The translations under genes were made by a program, and so were the position numbers. The notes beneath the pieces are model-generated. The model made no database searches. It saw nothing but the letters and a program-made list of their open reading frames with translations, and was not told the DNA's origin. Source: Clostridiales bacterium UBA6468 (GTDB lineage: Bacteria; Bacillota; Clostridia; Oscillospirales; Oscillospiraceae). Taken from it: a stretch of DNA of 40,377 nucleotides. The stretch covers positions 1-40,377 of the forward strand of contig DJNI01000001.1 in NCBI GenBank assembly GCA_002436765.1, given 5' to 3'. Of this stretch, positions 23,218 through 30,513 are shown piece after piece (the stretch's first letter is position 1; each line of letters begins with the position of its first letter).

Positions 23218-23826
23218 ATGAAGCATTACGAAAAGCGCCGCAGCGTGAGCAGCAAAATGTTCGTCATGATGCTGGCACTGGTGCTGGTATTCGGCTGCGC
23301 AGTAGGCGGAACGATCGCATGGTTGACTGCCAAGACTACACCCGTTGTCAACACGTTTACATACGGTGATATCAAGATTGACCTGACCGAGAGTGGAGAC
23401 CGCAGCTTTAAGATCATCCCCGGCGTGGATATCACCAAAGACCCGAAGGTGACGGTCGAGGCAACTTCCGAACCCTGCTATCTGTTCGTCAAGGTGGAAG
23501 AAGAAAACTGGCCGACCTTTACGGAAACCGATGCGACAACAGGTAAAACCAAGAATAAGGTTTCCTATGAAATCGCAGATGGCTGGACTGCCCTGGAAGG
23601 TCAGAATGGTGTCTATTACCGTATAATCAATACTGTGACCACTGCTAATACCGACTATCCTGTTCTCAAGGACAACAAAGTCACTGTCAGCGAGAACCTG
23701 AGTAAGGCTGAAATCAACGGCATTGCCGCGGATAAAAAGATACCCAAGCTGACCTTCACGGCCTACGCCATCCAGAAGGAAGGCTTTGCCACCCCCGAAG
23801 CCGCATGGACTGAGGTTTCTAAGTAA
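23218..23826 (+). CDS. TasA/CalY-like SipW-dependent secreted protein, second
   Basis: A 202-residue paralogue. The signal region has the basic start MKHYEKRRS, a hydrophobic core (about 14-30) and the junction TIAWLTAKTT, then VVNTFTYG. The mature part contains IPGVDITKDPKVTVEATSEP and CYLFVKVEE, and closes with AYAIQKEGFATPEAAW, matching the A-V/I-Q-K-G end of the first paralogue. Ribosome site AAAGGAGG is 9 nt before ATG 23218; a two-codon ATGAAATGA precedes it and overlaps the start. It shares the same chain-like fold as the first, suggesting subunits of one fibre or alternative subunits. Confidence 0.87.
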   Translation: MKHYEKRRSVSSKMFVMMLALVLVFGCAVGGTIAWLTAKTTPVVNTFTYGDIKIDLTESGDRSFKIIPGVDITKDPKVTVEATSEPCYLFVKVEEENWPTFTETDATTGKTKNKVSYEIADGWTALEGQNGVYYRIINTVTTANTDYPVLKDNKVTVSENLSKAEINGIAADKKIPKLTFTAYAIQKEGFATPEAAWTEVSK

Positions 23827-23877
23827 CCCCCTGCGCGCGGGCGCAGAAAACATAATAATTGTAAGGAGCAATACATC

Positions 23878-24594
23878 ATGAAGAAGAAAATCACGGCGAT
23901 TTTCCTGTGCGTGGCTCTGGTAGCCATCGCCATCGCGGGCGCATCTCTGGCTTACTTCACCGATACCGACAATGAGACCAACACCTTCACCACCGGTAAG
24001 GTAGACATCACCCTGAATGAGATCTTTGACAAAGACAATGCTAAGCTCCTGCCGGGCAGCCAGACTAAGAACGCTGTTCAGAAGGAAGTCACGATCAAGG
24101 TAGAAGATGGCTCCGAAGATACCTATGTCTGGTATGAGTGGCTGATTCCCGCAGCGCTGGATACAGTTGGCGATGCTTCCAAGAACATCGTTCACGTCAA
24201 CTCCCCTGGCCGCACTTGGGACAAGTGGCGTGAGAACGAAAACTTCTGGGCAGAAGGTCAGACTGAGCCTCTGCCCATCGAGAAGACTTGGGATCATTCC
24301 TATGGTGAGAAGGATGGCTATATCGGCGATGAGACGATTGAAGGCATCACTTACCATAAGTACGTTACTCTGTACCATGGCTTGCTGAAGGCTGGCGAGG
24401 AAACCACTGTCGGTATGAGCCAGGTCTACATGGACGAACATGTTGACACCAACAACCAGGGTCAGTACACCTACAATGGCACAGTCATTGACTATGACTT
24501 CAGCAATGGCGTGAACATTATCGTTCGTGCCTACGGCATTCAGGCCGACGGCTTCACGGATGTCTACGCCGCATACGAAGCATACAATGCCTAA
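23878..24594 (+). CDS. TasA/CalY-like SipW-dependent secreted protein, third
   Basis: A 238-residue paralogue with a short signal (MKKKITAIF, hydrophobic to about 24) and the junction SLAYFTDTDNETNTFTTG. The mature protein has an LLPGSQTKNAVQKEVTIKVE segment and long Trp/Tyr-rich insertions (WYEWLIPAALD, WDKWRENENFW) that the others lack, and ends AYGIQADGFTD. Ribosome site AAGGAG lies 9 nt before the ATG. A double hairpin follows it (24608-24672), separating the first three subunits from the rest of the operon. Confidence 0.87.
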   Translation: MKKKITAIFLCVALVAIAIAGASLAYFTDTDNETNTFTTGKVDITLNEIFDKDNAKLLPGSQTKNAVQKEVTIKVEDGSEDTYVWYEWLIPAALDTVGDASKNIVHVNSPGRTWDKWRENENFWAEGQTEPLPIEKTWDHSYGEKDGYIGDETIEGITYHKYVTLYHGLLKAGEETTVGMSQVYMDEHVDTNNQGQYTYNGTVIDYDFSNGVNIIVRAYGIQADGFTDVYAAYEAYNA

Positions 24595-24607
24595 AAACTC
24601 TCCAATA

Positions 24608-24672
24608 ATGGTCTGCACCCCCCGGGGTGCAGACCATATGAGAGCACCCGGACATCCGGGCGCTGTCATATG
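24608..24672 (+). terminator. Double hairpin, possible attenuator within the operon
   Basis: The first hairpin is a perfect 14-bp stem (24608-24621 with 24624-24637; ATGGTCTGCACCCC and its complement). The second starts in it: CATATGAGAGCACCCGGA (24635-24652) pairs with 24655-24672 at 16 of 18 positions. The two share CAT at 24635-24637, so they are mutually exclusive at the edge. No T-run follows, so it may attenuate or protect rather than terminate. Confidence 0.55.
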
Positions 24673-24750
24673 GTCTGGCGCGATCATAAAAGTCTATTTT
24701 GTCTCCCGTCCGGGAGATGCAGCAATATCAGCTTGAGAGGAGCAGAAACT

Positions 24751-25299
24751 ATGAAGCGAAAACTCTTGATTCTGTCGGTGCTGGCGATCTGCATCGCCGC
24801 CCTCGCCGCCGGGACCCTGGCCTACTTCACCTCCGAGGGCACGGCGCACAACGTCATCACCACCGGCGGCGTGGAGATCACCCTCCGGGAGTGGGCGGAC
24901 GAGGAAAAGAAAACGCCCTTCAAAGACCTCACCGGCATCATGCCCGGCATGACCGTCACCAAAATTGCCGAGGTCAAAAACACCGGCGCGTCCGAAGCCT
25001 GGGTGCGGGTGAAGGTGGAGAAGAACATCCGGCCGGAAGCCCAGGTCGAAGTCGATCCCGATCTGGTGGAGCTGACCCTCACCGACGACTGGACGGAGCG
25101 CGACGGCTACTACTATTATAATAAGGCCCTCAAGCCCGGCGAGGTCACCACCCCGGTATTCACCGCCGTGACCTTTGACGCCGCCATGGGCAACGAGTAC
25201 CAGAACGCCGAGGCGACGGTGGACGTCTACGCCCAGGCCGTCCAGACCGCCAACAACGGCGCCACAGCCCTGGAAGCCGCCGGCTGGCCGAACCCGTAA
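24751..25299 (+). CDS. TasA/CalY-like SipW-dependent secreted protein, fourth
   Basis: A 182-residue paralogue. The signal is MKRKLLILSVLAICIAALAA, followed by GTLAYFTSEGTAHNVITTGG (about 21-40). The mature domain contains GIMPGMTVTKIAEVKNTGAS and AWVRVKVEKN, a shorter GDLTD-type loop, and ends with VYAQAVQTANNGATALEAAGW, the AVQ end shared by the group. Codons are strongly GC-rich, unlike the three paralogues before it. ATG 24751 is preceded by GAGAGGAG; an earlier in-frame start at 24670 has no ribosome site and lies inside the hairpin region. It lies immediately upstream of the vWA protein gene (15-nt gap). Confidence 0.87.
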   Translation: MKRKLLILSVLAICIAALAAGTLAYFTSEGTAHNVITTGGVEITLREWADEEKKTPFKDLTGIMPGMTVTKIAEVKNTGASEAWVRVKVEKNIRPEAQVEVDPDLVELTLTDDWTERDGYYYYNKALKPGEVTTPVFTAVTFDAAMGNEYQNAEATVDVYAQAVQTANNGATALEAAGWPNP

Positions 25300-25314
25300 A
25301 AAGGAGGAAGCGAC

Positions 25315-28290
25315 ATGAAGATCAAAAAAGCAATCGCGCTGATGATTGGCCTTGTCCTGATCGTCAGCCTGGCGCTTCCCGGCACCCTGGCCGTCTCCGC
25401 CGACCAGTCCGCCGCCACCGGCACCCTGACCCTGGCGGGCGGAACCGTTTCCTCCGTCCCGGAAGAAAAGGAAGCGTCCACGACGGAAGGAACGGAAGCG
25501 CCCACGACGGAAGGAACGGAAGCGTCCACGACGGAAGGAACGGAAGCGTCCACGACGGAAGGAACGGAAGCGTCCACAGAGGGAACCGACCAGACCACCG
25601 CGCCCACCGAGACGGAACCCTCCGCGCCCACGGAAGTAACCGAGCCGTCAGAGACGACCCTTCCCACCGAGCCGGAAACCCCGTCCTTCGACCCCCAGAC
25701 CGTCTATGACCAGCTCATGGCCTGCACCACGGTGGAAGAGATGGACGCAATCCTGGACGCCCTGACCGAAGAGCAGATCGCCCAGTTCACCGAGGAAATG
25801 ATTGCCAATATCAAGGCACATTATGCAGAGCTGGCTTTGGCGGAGACCGAACCTGAACTCCCAATCGTCAGCTTTGCGAATGTCGGCCCGCTGCTTGCCA
25901 CGCCCGCCGTACATACGCCCCGGATGATGCGGGCTGCGGTTCCTGCGGCAGATGATAACGGCGTTGTGCTTGACAAGACTGCCACGGCCAACGGTGACGG
26001 AACATACACCATCACACTGGAAGCTTACGCCACAGGCAAAAGCTCTACCGTCACCTCTACCGATCCTGTTGACATCGTCCTCGTCCTCGACGTTTCCGGC
26101 TCGATGAATGACCCCATCAGTAAGGACGATCGAACTGAAAGAATCGGTGCCCTGAAGGCTGCCGTCACCAGCTTCATTGACAGCGTCAACGCGCAATCCC
26201 CTGACAGCCGGATTGCCATCGTGAAGTTTTCCGGCAATAAAACAGACAAGATTGGTGATCAAACCTATAAACATAAGAACTATACATACAACTACTCGCA
26301 GATTGTGAAGAATCTTACCACAGCTGATACGGATGGCAGTGCCGGTCTGGAAGAGGCGGTCAATAATCTTAGTCCGGCCGGTGCAACGCGGGCAGACTAC
26401 GGTATGCAGCTTGCGCAGTCCATTATAACCGACTCCGCCACTGCCGACAACGGGCGGAAAAAGGTCGTCATCATGTTCACCGACGGTACGCCAACGTCAT
26501 ATCAACAATTCGAGGAAACTGTCGCAAACTATGCGATCGGTGCCAGCAAGGCCATCAAGGATGCGGGTGCAACCGTCTACACCATCGGCGTGTTCAGCGG
26601 CGCCGACGGCACTCCTGTTATTAACATTAACAGCATAGGAGACAGAACCAACAAGTATATGCACCTGGTATCCTCCAACTACAAAGATGCGAACAGTTTG
26701 ACCGACACCGGAAGCGCCTCCTATCCCGATGGAGGTAAGAGCTATTTCCTCTCCGCCGGAAGCTCGGCAGAATTGACGAACATCTTCACCCAGATCAGCC
26801 AGGAAGTCGGCGGCAGTACCGTAACGCTGGACAGCAAGAGCTACATTCAGGACACCGTGACCGGGCAGTTTACCATGCCGGAAAGCGCGAATGCGGTATC
26901 GTTCTACACGATGGACTGCATTGGCGACCACACGTTTGATGAGGACACAAAGGCGGAGGCAAGCGATGTGACCTATGAAATCGAAGGCAACACGCTGAAA
27001 GTCGCCGGCTTTGATTTCTCCGGAAACTGGTGCGGCTCTCACAACGGCACCTACAGCGGCAAGAAGCTGATTGTCGAGTTCACTGTCACCAGACGTGAAG
27101 GATTCCTCGGCGGCAACAACGTTTCAACAAACGAAGAGGCGACCGACGGCATTTATAACAGTGAAGGCGCCTCGCTGGGCAAATTTACGTCTCCCTCTGT
27201 CAACGTTCCCATCGGAAAAGTGACCGTCACGCCCACGGACAAGAACGTGTACCTGCTGAACGGCGTGACCGCAGACCAGCTTAAGAGCGACGCGACTGTC
27301 AAGGTCGGGGGTGTTACCCTTGATCTGAGCAAGGCAAGCAATGCCAATAAACCCTACGGCCTTGAAAAGTGGCAAACGGAGTACGTCAATATCACGGTTA
27401 CGGTCACGGACGAAGACGGCAAAGAAATCCCCACCGACGGCCTGACAAGCCTGTCCGACGATACCGAGTACAACATTACTGTCAAGGTTACGCCGAATGA
27501 GCAGCGTCTTCCTGAATCTAGCGGCAAAGCGGCAACCGAGGAAATCGGCGAAGGCAATGGCAAGATCAACGTCTTCAAACCGGAGCTGACCTTCAAGGAT
27601 TCCACCGCCTACTATGGCGAGACTGTCCCCAACGATTTCAGTAACACCAACAAGGTTGGCGCGGAAAAGTGGAAGCATAACAGCATAGAGGCAGTTCCCG
27701 GCGATATGCTCGGCACAGTACCGACGCTGGATCTCAGCTACACGCCGGATGCAAGCAAGCTCGATACCAGCACATATACCAACCAGGACGTTCCCGTTTC
27801 CGTCACGGTCAAAATCGGGAAAGAAGATGTAACCAGCCACACCACGTTCGTGCATAAGGACTGCGATTCTGCTTGCGGCTGGACAACCCTCAAGGAAGGT
27901 GGCAACCCCGCATTCCTGATCCACGTCAAATCCTGTACCCTGACCATCACCAAGACCGGCTGGGAAACCATCGACGAGAACCAGAGCTTCGTGTTCAATG
28001 TGACCGACGCGGCCGGAAACAGTGTCACGCGCGTGGTGATCGCGATGGTTGATGTTGATGGCGACAGCAAGTCCGTGACCATCAAGGGATTGAAAGCTGG
28101 CACCTATACCGTCACAGAAGATACCGGCTGGAGCTGGCGCTATGAGCCGCAGGGAAATGACAAGTCCGTAACCCTGTCGGCTAATAATAGTAGCGACACA
28201 GTCACATTCACGAACAAGCGTGAGCAGAACAAGTGGCTGGGCGGCGACGCGTACAACCAGAACAAATTTGAATCAGGGAATAGCAACTGA
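25315..28290 (+). CDS. Large secreted von Willebrand A surface protein with repeat stalk
   Basis: A 991-residue exported protein. The N-terminal signal runs to about residue 25 with the junction GTLAVSADQSAATGTLTLAGG, similar to the SipW-type signals of its neighbours. Then come a Thr/Glu/Pro-rich stalk (about 44-122) with TTEGTEAS repeats, an unassigned helical region (about 125-185), and a vWA domain (about 253-475) with an intact MIDAS: DVSGSM at 259-264 and TDG at 389-391. Beta-rich regions follow, then a SpaA/CnaB-like domain at about 872-970 (KTGWETIDENQSFVFNVTD, KGLKAGTYTVTE) and a tail NKWLGGDAYNQNKF. No C-terminal membrane helix or LPXTG-like signal is present. vWA domains bind ligands through metal, so this is probably the adhesive tip; anchoring must be through its neighbours. 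Confidence 0.85.
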   Translation: MKIKKAIALMIGLVLIVSLALPGTLAVSADQSAATGTLTLAGGTVSSVPEEKEASTTEGTEAPTTEGTEASTTEGTEASTTEGTEASTEGTDQTTAPTETEPSAPTEVTEPSETTLPTEPETPSFDPQTVYDQLMACTTVEEMDAILDALTEEQIAQFTEEMIANIKAHYAELALAETEPELPIVSFANVGPLLATPAVHTPRMMRAAVPAADDNGVVLDKTATANGDGTYTITLEAYATGKSSTVTSTDPVDIVLVLDVSGSMNDPISKDDRTERIGALKAAVTSFIDSVNAQSPDSRIAIVKFSGNKTDKIGDQTYKHKNYTYNYSQIVKNLTTADTDGSAGLEEAVNNLSPAGATRADYGMQLAQSIITDSATADNGRKKVVIMFTDGTPTSYQQFEETVANYAIGASKAIKDAGATVYTIGVFSGADGTPVININSIGDRTNKYMHLVSSNYKDANSLTDTGSASYPDGGKSYFLSAGSSAELTNIFTQISQEVGGSTVTLDSKSYIQDTVTGQFTMPESANAVSFYTMDCIGDHTFDEDTKAEASDVTYEIEGNTLKVAGFDFSGNWCGSHNGTYSGKKLIVEFTVTRREGFLGGNNVSTNEEATDGIYNSEGASLGKFTSPSVNVPIGKVTVTPTDKNVYLLNGVTADQLKSDATVKVGGVTLDLSKASNANKPYGLEKWQTEYVNITVTVTDEDGKEIPTDGLTSLSDDTEYNITVKVTPNEQRLPESSGKAATEEIGEGNGKINVFKPELTFKDSTAYYGETVPNDFSNTNKVGAEKWKHNSIEAVPGDMLGTVPTLDLSYTPDASKLDTSTYTNQDVPVSVTVKIGKEDVTSHTTFVHKDCDSACGWTTLKEGGNPAFLIHVKSCTLTITKTGWETIDENQSFVFNVTDAAGNSVTRVVIAMVDVDGDSKSVTIKGLKAGTYTVTEDTGWSWRYEPQGNDKSVTLSANNSSDTVTFTNKREQNKWLGGDAYNQNKFESGNSN
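25471..25587 (+). repeat. Tandem 24-bp coding repeat in the vWA stalk
   Basis: Four complete 24-nt units (25471-25566; GAAGCGTCCACGACGGAAGG then AACG) plus a partial fifth, encoding TTEGTEAS-type repeats. Unit 2 differs by one base (CCC for TCC). Such in-frame arrays often vary in copy number by slippage. Confidence 0.9.
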
Positions 28291-28307
28291 GAAAGGAGGC
28301 GGCAGTT

Positions 28308-28925
28308 ATGTATCAAGGAACATATGTGAAAAAACGCAGAAAGTCCAGAACCCGCATGAACAGAGCGACGGTTCTGCTCATGGCCATTCTCATGCTGATC
28401 GGCGTAGCAGCCGGCTCCACCGTCGCCTACCTGATCACAGAAACAGACAATGTAGCAAACACCTTCACATACGGCCAGGTTTCCTGCGATATTGGGGAAA
28501 CATTCAACGGAACGAAGAAGGAGAATGTCTACGTTACAAACACCGGCAATGTCAACGCATACATCCGGGCGGCCGTTGTCGTGAACTGGCTGGATTCTGA
28601 AGGAAATATTGTCCCTTCCGTCCCGACGGAGTACAGTTATAACCTCACGATAACTACGCTCAAAGAAGATCCGAACAGCAATTGGGTGGAAAAGGGCAAA
28701 TATTATTATTACACTTTGCCCGTTGCCGTCGGAGGATCGACCGAGGGAAGTCTGCTGACCTGTGAAGTCAAGTACCCGGAGGGTGTAAAAACACCGGAAT
28801 ACACGCTTTCCGTCGAAATCCTGGCGACCGCCGTTCAGAGCGTTCCGGAAGCTGCCGTCAAGACGGCCTGGGGCGAAGGCTTCTCGATTAAACCAGACGG
28901 CAGTCTGAACGTACCGCAGGGCTAA
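28308..28925 (+). CDS. TasA/CalY-like SipW-dependent secreted protein, fifth
   Basis: A 205-residue paralogue with an unusually long basic N-region (MYQGTYVKKRRKSRTRMNR) before the hydrophobic segment (about 20-38) and the junction STVAYLITETDNVANTFTYG. The mature part has a SCDIGETFNGTKKENVYVTN start and the VAVVVNWLDSEGN segment, ending ILATAVQSVPEAAVKTAWGE, again the AVQ close of the group. Start ATG 28308 follows AAAGGAGG. It lies 17 nt after the vWA stop. Because its N-terminus is different from the other four, it could be the accessory that links the vWA protein to the fibre. Confidence 0.87.
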   Translation: MYQGTYVKKRRKSRTRMNRATVLLMAILMLIGVAAGSTVAYLITETDNVANTFTYGQVSCDIGETFNGTKKENVYVTNTGNVNAYIRAAVVVNWLDSEGNIVPSVPTEYSYNLTITTLKEDPNSNWVEKGKYYYYTLPVAVGGSTEGSLLTCEVKYPEGVKTPEYTLSVEILATAVQSVPEAAVKTAWGEGFSIKPDGSLNVPQG

Positions 28926-28937
28926 GGGGGTGGCAAT

Positions 28938-29648
28938 ATGAAAAAGCTATATAGAGCAATCTTTTCGCTGGTTCTGATGCTGCTGGTGCTCACGAGCCTG
29001 ACCGTGACCGCCTTCGCCCAGAGCACCCAGTCCGGCGCGGACATCGTCTACAAGGGCAAGAACAAGCTGATCATCACCCCCAAGTCCGGCAATCACACCG
29101 AATCCGACCTGTTCGGCAATTTCAAGGCCGTGATGCCCGGCGATTCCAAGACCGAAACCGTCACCTTCCGCAACGAAAGCACCACCACCCGCACCAATTA
29201 CGTGAAGCTGTACATCGTGGCCGTCCCCCACGGCGAGAAAAATATCCCCGTGGACAAGGACATCACCGATGTGGACGAAATGAACGAATTTCTTTCCAAC
29301 TTCACCATGACCGTGGAGCAGGGCGATAAGGTGATTTTCGAGGGCGCGCCCAATGAAGTGGGCACCTTCGGCGGCACCGGCTGCTTGCTTGGCACCTTCC
29401 GCAAGGGCGAGGGAACGACCCTGACCGTCACCCTGACCATGGACATCCATGCGGACAACACCGCCGCGAACCGGGAGGGCGAGGTGGACTGGAAGTTCAT
29501 CACGGAGGAATACACCTCAAGCAAGGATCCCCTGATTCAGACCGGTCAGCTCAACCGACCCATCTGGGTGCTGGGCGTCGCCGGACTTGTTCTGGTGGTT
29601 ATCGGCATCGTGCTGGTGGCAAAGAAAAAGGAGCGGAAAAATGCCTAA
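28938..29648 (+). CDS. Cell-wall-anchored surface protein with LIQTG sorting signal
   Basis: A 236-residue exported protein: signal peptide about 1-27 (ISLVLMLLVLTSLTVTAFA type, with the ATG preceded by AGGGGGTG), a beta-rich body with VMPGDSKTETVTFRNES (a TasA-like stretch), and a classic C-terminal sorting arrangement. LIQTG at 199-203 is followed by QLNRP, a 20-residue hydrophobic helix (IWVLGVAGLVLVVIGIVLV) and the basic tail KKKERKNA. LPXTG-type signals vary; LIQTG before a membrane helix and positive tail is a good candidate for recognition by the sortase whose gene overlaps the end of this one. It is probably the wall anchor of the fibre. Confidence 0.85.
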   Translation: MKKLYRAIFSLVLMLLVLTSLTVTAFAQSTQSGADIVYKGKNKLIITPKSGNHTESDLFGNFKAVMPGDSKTETVTFRNESTTTRTNYVKLYIVAVPHGEKNIPVDKDITDVDEMNEFLSNFTMTVEQGDKVIFEGAPNEVGTFGGTGCLLGTFRKGEGTTLTVTLTMDIHADNTAANREGEVDWKFITEEYTSSKDPLIQTGQLNRPIWVLGVAGLVLVVIGIVLVAKKKERKNA

Positions 29649-30264
29649 GAAATTGGGCATTGCCGTGATAGCGGTAGGAGCAGTGCTGATTTTGTCAGCA
29701 CTGTTTCTGCTCATGTACAACCGCTGGGAGGACGCCCGCGCCGGCCGGCAGTCCGAGGACGCGCTGGCAAGCGTTGAAGCGGCCATAGCGACGCGTCCCA
29801 CCCAGGCGCCCGCGGAAACCGTCCCGGCGGAGACGGAAACTGCCCCCACCGAGCCGACCCTCGACCCGGAAATGCCCACGACCGTGATCAACGGCTATGC
29901 ATACGTGGGTTATCTGGAAATTCCCACCCTGGAATTAAAGCTGCCGGTCATGTCCACCTGGGACTACACCCGGCTGCAAATCGCCCCCTGCCGCCAGTTC
30001 GGCTCGTCCAGGACGGACGATCTCGTGATCGCCGCCCACAATTACCCGACCCACTTCGGCCGCCTCAAGGAGCTGTCAGAGGGCGACACCGTCATCTTTA
30101 CGGACATGGAGGGCATCGTCAACACCTACAGCATCCAGCGGATGGAAACGCTGAATCCGGACGCGGTGGACGCCGTCCAGAACAGCGGCAACGATCTGGT
30201 GCTCTACACCTGCACTCCAGGCGGCAAAACCCGGGTGACGGTGTTCTGCGACCGGGCGGATTGA
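29641..30264 (+). CDS. Sortase, overlapping its likely substrate gene
   Basis: A 207-residue membrane transpeptidase. One N-terminal membrane helix (about 5-25), a Thr/Pro/Glu-rich linker (about 52-80) and a sortase domain (about 85-205). Catalytic residues are visible: His133 in AAHNYPTHFG, Cys191 in LYTCTPGG and Arg198. The TLxTC form and the HNYxxHFG segment match the class D/E-like sortases of Bacillota. It attaches a protein carrying a five-residue C-terminal signal to the cell wall or links pilin subunits. The ATG at 29641 lies inside the end of the preceding gene (8-base overlap), with AAGGAG upstream, so it is coupled to the LIQTG protein. The class is uncertain. Confidence 0.92.
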   Translation: MPKKLGIAVIAVGAVLILSALFLLMYNRWEDARAGRQSEDALASVEAAIATRPTQAPAETVPAETETAPTEPTLDPEMPTTVINGYAYVGYLEIPTLELKLPVMSTWDYTRLQIAPCRQFGSSRTDDLVIAAHNYPTHFGRLKELSEGDTVIFTDMEGIVNTYSIQRMETLNPDAVDAVQNSGNDLVLYTCTPGGKTRVTVFCDRAD

Positions 30265-30291
30265 CGGGGCGGGGCAATCGAATATTCAAGA

Positions 30292-30327
30292 GGAAGCGGC
30301 TCCCGGATCCGGAAGCTGCTTCCTTTT
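30292..30327 (+). terminator. Terminator of the surface-protein operon
   Basis: Stem GGAAGCGGCT (30292-30301) with AGCTGCTTCC (30314-30323, one G-T pair), an inner CCGG pairing, and TTTT after. It ends the run from tetR. Confidence 0.75.
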
Positions 30328-30359
30328 CCCGGTAACAGGCCGCGCCGGTTCGGAATATG

Positions 30360-30388
30360 TTGACATGATGGGAAAGAAAGGGTAGAAT
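30360..30388 (+). promoter_or_regulatory. Predicted sigma-A promoter of tgt
   Basis: TTGACA (30360-30365), 17-nt spacer, TAGAAT (30383-30388). The leader to the ATG at 30514 is about 120 nt and holds no clear structure. Confidence 0.8.
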
Positions 30389-30513
30389 GATAGCACGTTT
30401 TTTGAAATTCCGGAACCGGGAATGCCGTCCCGTGCAGTGCGTGCTTTGGGAGAGGCCGGGGAAGAGGGACTCCCATACGATCCGATGAAACCTATCGACA
30501 AGGAGAAGCGGCC

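Noticed and set aside
23194..24687. 497-codon minus-strand frame
   Set aside because: It spans two TasA-like genes and their intergenic hairpin; no ribosome site or recognisable domain.
25471..25587. Possible CRISPR-like direct repeats
   Set aside because: Contiguous 24-bp units without spacers, in frame in a coding gene; no cas genes.
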